This document shows positions 15,349 to 24,171 of a stretch of DNA of 64,000 nucleotides, in pieces. The stretch is taken from contig JABTUW010000001.1 of NCBI GenBank assembly GCA_015075185.1, positions 868,001 through 932,000 of the forward strand. Direction: 5' to 3'. The position numbers were made by a program, and so were the translations under genes. The stretch comes from Anaerolineales bacterium (GTDB lineage Bacteria > Chloroflexota > Anaerolineae > 4572-78 > J111). The notes below the pieces were generated by a model, which had not been told where the DNA came from, did not search any database, and was given only the letters and a program-made list of their open reading frames with translations. How positions within the stretch are numbered: position 1 is the stretch's first letter; each line of letters opens with the position of its first letter.

Positions 15349-16011
15349 ATGGGTCAAGGCAGTGCAAACCGCCTGGGCTAAAGCGCCGCATAAATCCTGC
15401 ATATAATACAAGGCCGGGCAAGCGAGAGCCAGGTCGGTCACATAATATACCTCGCCAGCCACTTCCACCTTTAAGCCAACCCGCCCGTAGGGGTTGTAGA
15501 TCACCTGCACCTGATATGTAACATTTTGATGGGAGTAAATCCGCGTGGTGGCCGATACTCGGACAGAGGCATCCAGCCAGTTTTGGTAGAGGCCGGAAAA
15601 GTCGAAGTGCGTCTGAACCTGGCTCGGGTCGTGATGGTAGGTGTGGCTCAACTGCACCAACTGGTAGGCTACACTCTGCAGTACATCGGCCAGGCCGGCC
15701 ACGGCAAATTCGACTTCGACCTCGCGCAGGCCAATTTGCGAGTTGATCGCCGTTAGTTCGGTGTGGAAGCGGTCGGTAAGAGTCTGGACCTGAAGCATAA
15801 GTTCGGCCAGGGTAACAGTGGCAGGGACGGCCTCCAGCATGCGCTGCCGCAGCGCTGCCAAAGCTTTGCCTGAGCCATCCAGAGTGCCCAAGCCCTGCCA
15901 ATCTTTTGGCTCAAAGTAAGCCAGGGTAAACTCTTCCGGCAGGCCTCCCTGCTCGCGAAAAGCCACTAAAGGAATGAAGGTGCGCGGCTGTCCATCTATC
16001 GTTAATTGCAT
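15325..16011 (-). CDS. Protein of unknown function, 228 residues
   Basis: Not recognised. No signal peptide or membrane segment. The middle (~60-115) is helical, with a coiled-coil-like stretch (LMLQVQTLTDRFHTELTAINSQ). The C-terminal half looks beta-rich (TTRIYSHQNVTYQVQVIYNPYGRVGLKVEV). It ends ILNIER, encoded by the heptamer tract shared with the convergent GT2 gene. It follows the hibernation-factor gene across a terminator, so it is probably transcribed separately. No function is proposed. Confidence 0.6.
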   Translation of the reverse strand: MQLTIDGQPRTFIPLVAFREQGGLPEEFTLAYFEPKDWQGLGTLDGSGKALAALRQRMLEAVPATVTLAELMLQVQTLTDRFHTELTAINSQIGLREVEVEFAVAGLADVLQSVAYQLVQLSHTYHHDPSQVQTHFDFSGLYQNWLDASVRVSATTRIYSHQNVTYQVQVIYNPYGRVGLKVEVAGEVYYVTDLALACPALYYMQDLCGALAQAVCTALTHSILNIER

Positions 16012-16028
16012 GGGCGGTTAGCTATAAA

Positions 16029-16062
16029 CAAAAGGGGGCGGGCAATTCAATGCCTCGCCCCC
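16029..16062 (-). terminator. Terminator after the hibernation-factor gene
   Basis: Reading the minus strand, GGGGGCGAGGCA and TGCCCGCCCCC form a G/C-rich stem with one mismatch, followed by TTTTGTTTA, 21 bases after the hpf stop. Confidence 0.8.
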
Positions 16063-16082
16063 GCTCGTTGTCCCTTCAAATG

Positions 16083-16655
16083 TTAGGCCAGCTCTGGGTC
16101 CAGCAAGCCATAATTCTCATCAGCCCGGCGATAAAGCACATTGAGCCGGCCTAGATTAATATTGTAAAACACAAAGAAATCATGGCCCAATAGTTCCATC
16201 TGCTCCACCGCTTCATCCTCAGTCATGGGCACAACCTGGAACTTTTTGACCCGGACAATCTTGCGCTCCTGTTCTTCGGCAATAGCGGCCAGAGCTTCCT
16301 GGTCAAGCAACGGCATTTCATCCTCTGGGCGCTTATTCACACTATGGCCCTGCCACCGGTCAATACGTTTGCCTTTGTAGCGGACAATTTGCCGGTGAAT
16401 TTTGTCTACTACGGCATCTATCGAAGCATAAATGGCTTCAGAACGCTCTTCGGCGCGCAGAATCGCTCCGTTGGTCCGTAGTGTTATCTGGACTATATTC
16501 CTATCTTTGGCGCTTTTGGTTTTTTCCTGCGTGATTTCTATCCGGGCTTCGTCAATTTCCGGCAGATAACGGTCCAGCTTCCCCATTTTCTTTTCTACGT
16601 AATCGCGGACGCGATCCGAGATAACAAAATTTTTACCCTTGAGAAGCAATTGCAT
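16083..16655 (-). CDS. hpf: Ribosome hibernation-promoting factor, long form
   Basis: 190 residues, the usual size of long HPF. The N-terminal ~100 residues are the RaiA/YfiA-type domain that binds the decoding region of the 30S subunit (LKGKNFVISDRVRDYVEKK at the start; IYASIDAVVDKIHRQI). A linker is followed by the C-terminal dimerisation domain (VRVKKFQVVPMTEDEA, LLGHDFFVFYN, LNVLYRR...YGLLDP) that pairs two 70S ribosomes into 100S particles under starvation. A GAAAGGA ribosome site precedes the ATG. It follows comF, and a terminator ends the unit. All key features are intact. Confidence 0.95.
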   Translation of the reverse strand: MQLLLKGKNFVISDRVRDYVEKKMGKLDRYLPEIDEARIEITQEKTKSAKDRNIVQITLRTNGAILRAEERSEAIYASIDAVVDKIHRQIVRYKGKRIDRWQGHSVNKRPEDEMPLLDQEALAAIAEEQERKIVRVKKFQVVPMTEDEAVEQMELLGHDFFVFYNINLGRLNVLYRRADENYGLLDPELA

Positions 16656-16691
16656 TTTCGTATCCTTTCTATGAAATTTAGATTTTTGGGC

Positions 16692-17399
16692 CTAACGGGC
16701 TTTAGCCAGAGTTAGTCCCCAGACAGCAGCAACGCCCTTCTTTTTTAGAGCGCCGGCGCAGGCATCGAGGGTTGAGCCAGTGGTACAAACATCATCAATT
16801 AAAAGGACTGTTTGGCCTGATAAGTCCACATGGGAGCAGGCAAAAGCTTCAGCCACATTTTGGTGGCGTTCATGCACGCCCAGAGTCATTTGAGACTTGG
16901 TGGCGCGGGTTCGGTAGAGGGCCTTGGTGTCCACGGGTAAATTAAGCCTGTGGCCCATGGCGCTGGCCAGCAGCTCACTTTGGTTATAGCCTCGCTCGCG
17001 GAAGCGGGCGGCATGTAAAGGCACCGGCATAAGAACATCGACCGCTAACTGATAGCGCCGGTAGGCTGCGGCCAAGAGGGTAGCCAGGATGGAAGCAACT
17101 GCTGTATGATTGCGATATTTGAGGAAGTGAATAGCCGGCCGAATGGGGTTATCTTCAAACTGCGCAGCCGACCTTATCCCATCAAGGTGTTGTAAAGGAT
17201 TATTTTTGCACTGCTTACAAACCGAAGTATTTGGAGTCATCGGCGTGCCACAACGTCCACAAACCGGGGGGGTGATGAGGGCGATTTGATCCAGACAATT
17301 TTGACACAACCAGCTATTGGCAGCTTTACAGCTAATACAACTGGGGGGAAATAATAAATCGAGCAGGAATTGGCTAGATTTTTGGATGTGGGTTAGCAC
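16692..17399 (-). CDS. comF: ComF-family phosphoribosyltransferase-like protein
   Basis: 235 residues. The N-terminal zinc-finger-like region has paired cysteines (CISCKAANSWLCQNC, CGRCGTPM, CKQCKNN). The C-terminal half is a type I phosphoribosyltransferase fold with the PRPP loop VLLIDDVCTTGST. ComF proteins are linked to DNA uptake in competent bacteria, though the same family (GntX) occurs in organisms not known to be competent. It sits between the DUF192 gene and hpf, downstream of the Tad genes. Its nearness to a type IV-like pilus locus is suggestive but does not show competence. Confidence 0.88.
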   Translation of the reverse strand: MLTHIQKSSQFLLDLLFPPSCISCKAANSWLCQNCLDQIALITPPVCGRCGTPMTPNTSVCKQCKNNPLQHLDGIRSAAQFEDNPIRPAIHFLKYRNHTAVASILATLLAAAYRRYQLAVDVLMPVPLHAARFRERGYNQSELLASAMGHRLNLPVDTKALYRTRATKSQMTLGVHERHQNVAEAFACSHVDLSGQTVLLIDDVCTTGSTLDACAGALKKKGVAAVWGLTLAKAR

Positions 17400-17456
17400 G
17401 GGTTATCTCACTACCTGGCTGATTGATTTTAGCAAGGTATGACGACAGCTCGAAAA

Positions 17457-17801
17457 TCAATATTCAAATTTTAGCTGATCACCCACCTCAGTCGCTGTAC
17501 TAACAATACTACCCACCGGCATTTCTACCACAAAAGCCGATTGACCGACAAAAGGACCTAAACGGTAAGGCGTCATATTGTTGTCGGTGCGGATAACCTT
17601 AAAATTTTTATCAACGTAGACCACATCTATGGGAAATTTCATAAAGAAAGTGTGAATACTTTTCTCGCCGACTAAAATTAACCCCTCTTCGTTTTGGAGA
17701 GAAGCAGTTCCCAATAAGCCTCGCAATCTGAGCCAAAACGTATCAGCTACCCGACCTTGACTCACCAGAAAGACATTACGGGTCTGATTGAAGACGCGCA
17801 T
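17457..17801 (-). CDS. DUF192 family protein
   Basis: 114 residues. The fold signature is GEKSIHTFFMKFPIDVVYVDKNFKVI followed by a PYRLGPF...AFVVEMPVGS segment, typical of the short DUF192 beta-barrel proteins, whose function is unknown. Unlike many members it has no clear signal peptide. It starts 9 bases after the tadC stop, so it is most likely the last gene translated with the Tad assembly set. DUF192 genes are often found beside tad genes in Chloroflexota and Actinobacteria; this is recalled, not tested. Confidence 0.85.
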   Translation of the reverse strand: MRVFNQTRNVFLVSQGRVADTFWLRLRGLLGTASLQNEEGLILVGEKSIHTFFMKFPIDVVYVDKNFKVIRTDNNMTPYRLGPFVGQSAFVVEMPVGSIVSTATEVGDQLKFEY

Positions 17802-17810
17802 GGAGGCCGA

Positions 17811-18767
17811 TTATTGACCTACCCAGAATGTTTCCATCAGAATGATAACCGCAGGCCCTAACAAGACGACAAAAAGGGCCGGGAAGATCAAGAAAACCAT
17901 GGGGAAGAGCATTTTGATAGGCGCCTTATTGGCCTGCTCTTCCGCCCGTTGTCTGCGCTTAACACGCATTTGTTCGGATTGAACCCGCAAAATTTTAGCA
18001 ATACTCACGCCCAATTGGTCAGCTTGAATGATAGCGGCCACAAAACTGGTCACATCAGGCACATCCATGTTGTTGCTCATATTTCGTAGAGCGTCACGGC
18101 GAATCACTCCCAGGCGCATTTCCTGGACCACTTTCGCAAAGGCCCGGCTTAATTCGTTGTCCCACTTCTCGGCTACTTTCTGCAAGGCGCCATCGAAACC
18201 CATCCCCGCTTCAACGGCAATTGTCAGCAGGTCCATCGCATCAGGCAGGCTTTTAATGATCTCTTTTTTACGCCTGTTGATCTTTGACCTGATCCAGAGA
18301 ATCGGCAGCATAAACCCGATTGCAGCCGCTACCAGCGGAGCAATAATTCTGGCAGCAGTGCCGGCCGTGGGCGATATAATCGTAATTAAAAAGGCCAGGA
18401 CGCCAAAAATAGCGGCCACAAAAATACGCAAGCCCGAAAATTCTGTGGAGCCCCAGCCGTAAGGCCTTCCGGCCCGCTCCAGCATCAGCTCGGTCTCAGC
18501 CCTGGCTTTTGAGGGCGACAGACGGCTAAGCGCATTACCCAATTTAACCAACATGGGGCGCATCACCCGCTGCGAAAACGGCTGCGAAAGTTCAATCTCT
18601 TCCAGGGTTAGCGGGGTAGTTCTACCGGCAAACTCTTCCAGCCGAACCTGAATATCGCCACCACCGCTGGCAGCCGCAGAAGATGAAGCGCGTAGTCCCC
18701 AAATTACCAACCCGGCGGTCAGTCCTATTCCAACTAAAACAATGAAACCGATGATGATTAGACTCAT
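17811..18767 (-). CDS. tadC: Tad pilus inner-membrane platform protein TadC
   Basis: 318 residues, type II secretion system F-domain family. One N-terminal helix (LIIIGFIVLVGIGLTAGLVI), a pair of helices near 120-170, the cytoplasmic T2SSF domain (IIKSLPDAMDLLTIAVEAGM..DGAL, then EMRLGVIRRDALRNM and DVTSFVAAIIQADQLGVSI) and a closing helix (MVFLIFPALFVVLLGPAVII). With TadB it forms the membrane platform on which the CpaF ATPase works. Placement directly after tadB is standard. Confidence 0.92.
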   Translation of the reverse strand: MSLIIIGFIVLVGIGLTAGLVIWGLRASSSAAASGGGDIQVRLEEFAGRTTPLTLEEIELSQPFSQRVMRPMLVKLGNALSRLSPSKARAETELMLERAGRPYGWGSTEFSGLRIFVAAIFGVLAFLITIISPTAGTAARIIAPLVAAAIGFMLPILWIRSKINRRKKEIIKSLPDAMDLLTIAVEAGMGFDGALQKVAEKWDNELSRAFAKVVQEMRLGVIRRDALRNMSNNMDVPDVTSFVAAIIQADQLGVSIAKILRVQSEQMRVKRRQRAEEQANKAPIKMLFPMVFLIFPALFVVLLGPAVIILMETFWVGQ

Positions 18768-18815
18768 CGTTAACCTCCTGACAAACTACGCGGCGCTATG
18801 CAGGAAATGAGTAGA

Positions 18816-19820
18816 TCAAACCTCAATCTGAATAATCTTTTGAATGGCAAAAAAGCCGGCGGCAATCATAAGAATACCGGCCCCCACCATAATCCAGCCG
18901 CAGGGTTGAGTGCATCTCGCGTTAGGAATACCCAATGATTCGCAAGTAAAAATCATTTTACCAATGTAAGCTTGATTCATAGCATACAATAGTAAGCCTA
19001 ACGCCACCGGCAAACCTGATATAATATAGCCCGATAACTGCCCCTGGGCGGTCAAAACAGCAATTTCACCCTTGATTCGCACCCGTTCACGAATGACAAA
19101 CCCAATGATTTCCAGGATTTCGGCCAAATTACCGCCGATTTCGTGTTGCACATTGATGGCAGTAATCATCAGGTCAAGGTCATCACTGGGCACCCGCCGC
19201 AACAGATTGACAAAGGCCCGCTCATTATCAACCCCCAGGCCAACCTCACGAACTACGCGCTTAAACTCAAGCGCCATAGGTTCAGGCATTTCTCGGCCCA
19301 CCGCATCCATCGCCTGCAGCAGTGAATAGCCTGAACGCAGCCCGTTAGCCATCAGGGTAATCCCGTCGCCAAGCTGGTTGTTGAATCTTTTCAAGCGAGC
19401 CTTTTGCCGCATTTTAAGCCACATTTTTGGCAGAAAAAAGCCTACCACAGCACCTATAAGCGGCATCACAAAACCACCGTAGATTACCCAGGCCAGAGCG
19501 GTTACCCCCACAATTGAGATCAAATTCAAGGCCCAAAATTCGGCTACCGTTATTTTTAAGTCGGCCCTGGCCAGTTCAGTCGCCATATTTCTGCCCAGGC
19601 CCCGCTCTTCAAGAACCTGATCCAGGTTCTGGGTTAATAACGAGGTTCCCCCTGGTTTCTTTTTCTCTTCATTTTCCTCGGCACTGTCAAGGCTGCCACC
19701 GCCCACAAACTGGCCCAGGCGTTGTTGGGTTGCATCACCCCCTCTGCGCGACAAATAGATCCCCCCGGCGACAGTGCCGATCGTTAGGATGATCCCCACA
19801 ATAACAATAAGCGTCAACAT
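18816..19820 (-). CDS. tadB: Tad pilus inner-membrane platform protein TadB
   Basis: 334 residues. N-terminal helix, a helix pair near 105-145, the T2SSF domain (FNNQLGDGITLMANGLRSGY, REVGLGVDNERAFVNLL, DLDLMITAINVQHEIGGNL) and C-terminal helices. It pairs with TadC. It lies between cpaF and tadC with short gaps. A Cys/Pro-containing loop near the C-terminus (CESLGIPNARCTQPCGW) is unusual for the family and would face outside; it may be disulfide bonded. Confidence 0.92.
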   Translation of the reverse strand: MLTLIVIVGIILTIGTVAGGIYLSRRGGDATQQRLGQFVGGGSLDSAEENEEKKKPGGTSLLTQNLDQVLEERGLGRNMATELARADLKITVAEFWALNLISIVGVTALAWVIYGGFVMPLIGAVVGFFLPKMWLKMRQKARLKRFNNQLGDGITLMANGLRSGYSLLQAMDAVGREMPEPMALEFKRVVREVGLGVDNERAFVNLLRRVPSDDLDLMITAINVQHEIGGNLAEILEIIGFVIRERVRIKGEIAVLTAQGQLSGYIISGLPVALGLLLYAMNQAYIGKMIFTCESLGIPNARCTQPCGWIMVGAGILMIAAGFFAIQKIIQIEV

Positions 19821-19907
19821 CCTGAACCTCCGTTAAAAAGAACCAACCTGCACTCTTTACTCAATCCCCAGGTCTTCAAGATCTTAAAGACCTCCAGGGT
19901 TCAAACA

Positions 19908-21311
19908 TTATCTAAAACTGGCCCCAAAGATATTGGGCGGCAGCACGATCCCGGCGGCCTCAATTCGTTCGTAAAACTTGGGTCGAATGCCGGTTGGCTT
20001 GAGCCGCCCTACAATTTTGCCGTTTTCAATGCCCTGCTGCTCAAACGCAAAAATATCGGACATCACGATGACGTCGCCTTCCATGCCCTGAACTTCCGTC
20101 ACATTAACGATCTTGCGGCTTCCATCTCTTAAACGCGACTGTTGGATAATGACATCCACTGCCGAGGCAACTTGCTCCCGGATAGCCCGGACCGGCAAAT
20201 CCATTCCCGCCATCAAACACATTGTCTCCAAACGCGACAGCATATCACGAGGCGTGTTGGCGTGGGCAGTGGTCAAGCTGCCATCGTGGCCGGTATTCAT
20301 GGCCTGAAGCATGTCCAAGGTTTCACCGCTACGACATTCTCCAACCACAATCCGGTCGGGCCGCATACGCAAGGTGTTGATCACCAAATCCCGAATCGTC
20401 ACTTCCCCTTTTCCTTCAATGTTGGGCGGGCGAGATTCCAATGTCACCACGTGTTCCTGGCGCAGTTGCAGCTCAGCCGCGTTTTCAACCGTGATAATGC
20501 GCTCATCATTGGGAATAAATGAGGACAGCACGTTCAACAGGGTCGTTTTGCCTGAACCGGTACCGCCGGACACCACAATGTTCAGGCGAGCCTTGACACA
20601 AGCTTTTAGAAACTCCGCTGTTTCAGGTGATATAGAACCAAAGCGGATCAGGTCGTCAATTGTCAACGGGTCTTTTTCAAACTTACGGATGGTCAGCGTT
20701 GGCCCGTTGAGAGCCAGCGGTGGAATAATGGCGTTGACGCGGGAACCATCGGGCAAGCGAGCATCCACGTAGGGTGAGCTTTCGTCAATCCGGCGGCCCA
20801 GGGGTGAAACAATACGATCAATCACCTTCATGACATGCTCATTACTTTCAAAGTTGATATTCGTTTTGGTTAATTTCCCTTTACGTTCAACAAAAACTTT
20901 TTCCGGGCCGTTAACCATAATTTCGCTGACATTTTCGTCCGCCAGTAAAACTTCCAGTGGACCAAACCCAAGAATTTCCGCAACGATCCCTTCAAATAGA
21001 CGCTCGCGTTCAGACCGGCTGAGAATAATATTCTCCTGAGCCAGGATTTGCTCAAACATATCCTGAATAGTCCGCCGCACCTCATCGGTCCGGGAGACAT
21101 CCATAGCTGGGTCCAACTCTGCCACCAACTTGTCTTGAATTCGTTCTTTTAAGTCCTTAAAAGCATCGCGAACATGGGCTGCCGCCGGAGCGCGCCGGGC
21201 CTGCTGTTCGGGAACCCTGGGCCGCATCGCGCTGCCCAAGCCACCGCCACTTGGTTTCGACTCGCCTTCACCTGGTTGTTGACTTCGCTCAATACGTTTT
21301 AATAAGGACAT
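19908..21311 (-). CDS. cpaF: Tad pilus assembly ATPase CpaF/TadA
   Basis: 467 residues, secretion ATPase of the VirB11/CpaF family. The N-terminal ~150 residues are helical (DAFKDLKERIQDKLVAELD). Then come SEIMVNGPEKVFVERKGKL, the Walker A VVSGGTGSGKTTLL, the catalytic-Glu/Asp boxes (RIITVENAAELQL; RPDRIVVGECRSGE) and the His box (GSLTTAHANTPRDML). All key residues are present. It powers polymerisation of the Tad fibre at the TadB/TadC platform. It sits between cpaE and tadB in the usual order. Confidence 0.95.
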   Translation of the reverse strand: MSLLKRIERSQQPGEGESKPSGGGLGSAMRPRVPEQQARRAPAAAHVRDAFKDLKERIQDKLVAELDPAMDVSRTDEVRRTIQDMFEQILAQENIILSRSERERLFEGIVAEILGFGPLEVLLADENVSEIMVNGPEKVFVERKGKLTKTNINFESNEHVMKVIDRIVSPLGRRIDESSPYVDARLPDGSRVNAIIPPLALNGPTLTIRKFEKDPLTIDDLIRFGSISPETAEFLKACVKARLNIVVSGGTGSGKTTLLNVLSSFIPNDERIITVENAAELQLRQEHVVTLESRPPNIEGKGEVTIRDLVINTLRMRPDRIVVGECRSGETLDMLQAMNTGHDGSLTTAHANTPRDMLSRLETMCLMAGMDLPVRAIREQVASAVDVIIQQSRLRDGSRKIVNVTEVQGMEGDVIVMSDIFAFEQQGIENGKIVGRLKPTGIRPKFYERIEAAGIVLPPNIFGASFR

Positions 21312-21362
21312 GTCTTTTTTCCCTAAAACCTAATAATGTTGAAATTTTAAAACTGCACCGGT

Positions 21363-22643
21363 TTATCTACCAAAAAAACCTGTGCGGACCGGGGTCTCTA
21401 CTTTTTGACTCGCCGGATTCAACGATTTTACCAAATGGTTGCTCAAGGCCACCGTCGCCTGAGTTAGCAGGCTGTTTTTATCGCCCAAAACATAGGGAAC
21501 GCCCTGGTTCACGGCCGCAGTCACCGAGCGTTCGTCGAAGGGGAGTTGCGCTTCAATTTTATACTTGATATTAGCCTCAATATCTTCAGCCCGGATATTA
21601 ATCCGTTTATCCACTTTATTCAGGATAAACATGATCCGCTCCCGTTCGTACTCCAGCGCTTCCGTCACTTCGAACAACAGCTTAGCATTCTTGATCGCCG
21701 GTATTTCCGGGGTAGTTACTACTATTATTTTATCAGATATGTCCAGAACACTCAAAACCAGGTCGTCCAGTACGCTGCTGGTATCTACGATGATGATATC
21801 AAACATGGTCCGCAGGCGTTCCAGGACATCAGTTACCAATACCGGTGTGACTGTATCGGCCACTTCCGGGCGGGGGGGAGCCAGCAAAGCTTTGATCCCT
21901 GAGCTGTGAGCAATGAAGATGTCGTTAATCAGTTCATTATCCAATTCTTCTATATGAGATACTAAATCAGCAATCGTCCGGCTGGCGTACAAATTCAGCA
22001 AAACGCCGACATCGCCAAATTGGAGACTGGTATCAACCAAGGCCACCTTGCTGGCCGCGTTTTGCTGCAAGGCTATCGCCACATTTACGGCAATGGTACT
22101 GCACCCTACGCCCCCTTTGGCGCTGAATACTGTCACAATTTTACCCTTCTCCTGCGGGGATGCTGCCGCCGCGGCCCCTGCTCCGGTTGGGGCCTGGGTC
22201 ATAACCGGCATAGCCTGGCGACGAGTCGCGCCCAATTGATAAACCCGACGGATACTGCTAACCAGTTCATCGCTGGAGAAGGGTTTGATCAGAAACTCTC
22301 TGGCCCCGGCCAGCATGGAGCGGCGCAAGTAATCCGCCTCTCCCTGCACCGACATCATGATAATTTGGCAAAAGGGAACCTGCTGCGAGATTCTTTCGCT
22401 GGCGGTGATACCATCCACCCCAGGCATATTGATATCCATCAGGACAATATCCGGCTGTAATTCTACAGCCATCTGAATCCCTTCTTCGCCATTGGTCGCT
22501 GCTCCAACCACATCAATGTCGGACTCAAAGAAGAGGAGTTTGCGGAGATTTTCTCGAGTTTCGGGAATATCATCCACAATCAACAGACGGATTTTTTCTT
22601 TATCTCCGGGAGCATTTGCCGCTGGCATGACCGATCCTGACAT
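21363..22643 (-). CDS. cpaE: CpaE/TadZ-like protein: receiver domain fused to ParA/MinD-like ATPase
   Basis: 426 residues. Residues ~15-135 are an apparently complete receiver domain (LLIVDDIPETR, phospho-acceptor Asp in VLMDINMPG, Lys in FLIKPFSSDE). After a Gly/Ala-rich linker, residues ~165-405 are a MinD/ParA-like ATPase with a deviant Walker A, SAKGGVGCST: the signature N-terminal Lys is kept but the usual P-loop Lys is Cys. CpaE/TadZ proteins place the Tad machine in the cell. An intact receiver Asp suggests that localisation or activity responds to phosphorylation, possibly from the kinases at 35-38 kb. Confidence 0.9.
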   Translation of the reverse strand: MSGSVMPAANAPGDKEKIRLLIVDDIPETRENLRKLLFFESDIDVVGAATNGEEGIQMAVELQPDIVLMDINMPGVDGITASERISQQVPFCQIIMMSVQGEADYLRRSMLAGAREFLIKPFSSDELVSSIRRVYQLGATRRQAMPVMTQAPTGAGAAAAASPQEKGKIVTVFSAKGGVGCSTIAVNVAIALQQNAASKVALVDTSLQFGDVGVLLNLYASRTIADLVSHIEELDNELINDIFIAHSSGIKALLAPPRPEVADTVTPVLVTDVLERLRTMFDIIIVDTSSVLDDLVLSVLDISDKIIVVTTPEIPAIKNAKLLFEVTEALEYERERIMFILNKVDKRINIRAEDIEANIKYKIEAQLPFDERSVTAAVNQGVPYVLGDKNSLLTQATVALSNHLVKSLNPASQKVETPVRTGFFGR

Positions 22644-22692
22644 AGATTTTTATCCTGATGTAGAATAATGAACTGGTTTATTTTGGGTTTTG

Positions 22693-22717
22693 CTAATTTT
22701 GACTCATAGCTCCTCCT
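22693..22717 (-). other. Strong ribosome site with a 4-codon mini-ORF upstream of cpaE
   Basis: On the minus strand, AGGAGGA (fwd 22711-22717) is followed 3 bases later by ATG AGT CAA AAT TAG (22707-22693). The ribosome site is far better than that of cpaE itself, which starts 50 bases further on. This could be a regulatory mini-leader or a relic of an earlier start. Confidence 0.35.
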
Positions 22718-22804
22718 GAAAAAACGGGGGTGGTTGATCTTTTTTCAGGGGAGTCATTCAGAGTCCAGGGCAGATGATGAATTATGATGACGTGGCAAAT
22801 CTAA

Positions 22805-22843
22805 AGCACAAATGTCTCTTAATTTTTTAAGAGACAACGTGCT
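22805..22843 (-). terminator. Long hairpin between cpaB and cpaE
   Basis: TGTCTCTTAA (22813-22822) and TTAAGAGACA (22827-22836) pair perfectly. Outside a small internal loop, AGCAC (22805-22809) pairs with GTGCT (22839-22843). On the minus strand it is followed by TTTGTGCTTT. It probably terminates or attenuates transcription between cpaB and cpaE. Confidence 0.6.
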
Positions 22844-22908
22844 ATAACCAATCATGATTTGTTATCCTTCGCCCAAGTGAGATCATCAACCCAGGCGCCG
22901 CCCGCTCA

Positions 22909-23988
22909 CTATTCACTGGGTGGAGGTATAGGTGTCGGTGTATTGAGCAACTGAATCTCGCCGGCAGACTCAAAGGGCGACGGCTGCATAATAAACTCGA
23001 TCTTGGGCGGTACGGCAATATTGAAGCGAGTCAGCATGTACTGCAAAGTAACCGCCTCGGTCAGGTGGTCCGCGTTTTCTTCGCCGGCCGCCCGCAGGGC
23101 CATTTCGCTGTAAATTTGACTCTGGCGCAGCCACAGTAAAACCAGGGCATCCTGGGGTGTTACGGCCAGGGTTACTATATCCGGTAAAGGCGGCGTTGGC
23201 GTAGGCGCTTGCTCGCCTTCAGCCGGGGGCGGCGGGGGCGGTGGTTCAATCCAGGGACCCACCCGGATAACTTTGGCCGCCTGAACCGTTAGCTGCGCGA
23301 CCCGGCGCGGAACCTGGGGTTCGCGGGCAAAGACAATGGCCGGGACATCCTGCGAAGCAACCACAAAGCGCCCTTCGTCAATCTGAGTGCTCAGACTAAA
23401 GAGGCCGGTTGGATTCCCTTCCGAGTCCAGCTCCGGCACCAAAAAGCTCAGCTTGTTGGGCAAAGTGGTCTGGAATTCTTCGTCTACATCAACGAAGAAG
23501 GCCGTCACCAAAATATCCACATAATCGCCGGGCTGGACAGCATAAGACACGCTTTTTTGGCGGTTGATGGGATAAGCGACCGCCACCCGCCCTGATGGGA
23601 TTTGGAACGAAGCTTCGCCCGCGCCAAAAACATCCACCAGCATACTGCGCACAATCACCTGGCCCTGCACAATATCGGTTTTAGCGACCTTGCCGATAGT
23701 TTCGGCTTCATCGGCGATGATATCCGGCGGCACGTTGTTGGCCGGCCAGTCACGGCGGCCAATCGAACCGGCCACAAATTCAGAGCCGCGGCCGATAGGC
23801 TGCAAGGCTACAATCACCTGGGTGGTCGGAATACCCCCTGCTTCTTCCGGGGCGACACCCACCGTTGGCGTGGGGGTCGGCTCTTCCAGGACGGTCCCAC
23901 CCCCCCCCAGGAAAAGGAAGGCGACCGCGCCCACTGTTGCCAGACCCAGAATGATGCCGAGTATGATCAGCAGTCTGCCACGTTGCAT
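22909..23988 (-). CDS. cpaB: Flp/Tad pilus assembly protein CpaB (RcpC), SAF domain
   Basis: 359 residues. N-terminal membrane anchor (LLIILGIILGLATVGAVAFLF), then a Pro/Thr-rich linker and a SAF/CpaB domain (VIVALQPIGRGSEFVAGSI...IGKVAKTDIVQGQVIVRSML), then the RcpC-like region (RVAVAYPINRQKSVSYAVQPGDYVDILVTA). It acts outside the membrane on pilus or cell-wall passage. The C-terminal third is enlarged and Pro-rich. It has its own promoter (24039-24066) and is separated from cpaE by a hairpin. Confidence 0.9.
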   Translation of the reverse strand: MQRGRLLIILGIILGLATVGAVAFLFLGGGGTVLEEPTPTPTVGVAPEEAGGIPTTQVIVALQPIGRGSEFVAGSIGRRDWPANNVPPDIIADEAETIGKVAKTDIVQGQVIVRSMLVDVFGAGEASFQIPSGRVAVAYPINRQKSVSYAVQPGDYVDILVTAFFVDVDEEFQTTLPNKLSFLVPELDSEGNPTGLFSLSTQIDEGRFVVASQDVPAIVFAREPQVPRRVAQLTVQAAKVIRVGPWIEPPPPPPPAEGEQAPTPTPPLPDIVTLAVTPQDALVLLWLRQSQIYSEMALRAAGEENADHLTEAVTLQYMLTRFNIAVPPKIEFIMQPSPFESAGEIQLLNTPTPIPPPSE

Positions 23989-24038
23989 ATTAAACTCTCC
24001 CTTTCGACAAAATGAGACGAAAGGACGCTAGCGTATTA

Positions 24039-24066
24039 ATCATACCATTTTATGGGAAAAAGTCAA
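24039..24066 (-). promoter_or_regulatory. Promoter for cpaB
   Basis: Minus strand: TTGACT (fwd 24066-24061), 16-base spacer ending AATGG, then TATGAT (fwd 24044-24039), about 50 bases before the start codon. Confidence 0.65.
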
Positions 24067-24117
24067 GATGAGGAAAAATTTAGATTTACATAAAGAAGAA
24101 GAGCAGTATCTTCTGCC

Positions 24118-24150
24118 ATCTTGTTCCCAAACTTAGTTTGGGAACAAGAT
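24118..24150. repeat. Perfect palindrome ATCTTGTTCCCAAACT / inverse
   Basis: A 16-bp arm (24118-24133) and its exact inverse (24135-24150) lie 21 bases past the stop of the TadE-like gene. Palindromes built on TTGTTCCCAAACT are scattered in many genomes as REP-like elements. Here it also ends the upstream pilus transcript by position, although no T-run follows. Confidence 0.75.
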
Positions 24151-24171
24151 AGCAAGTATTTGGCTCAATCC

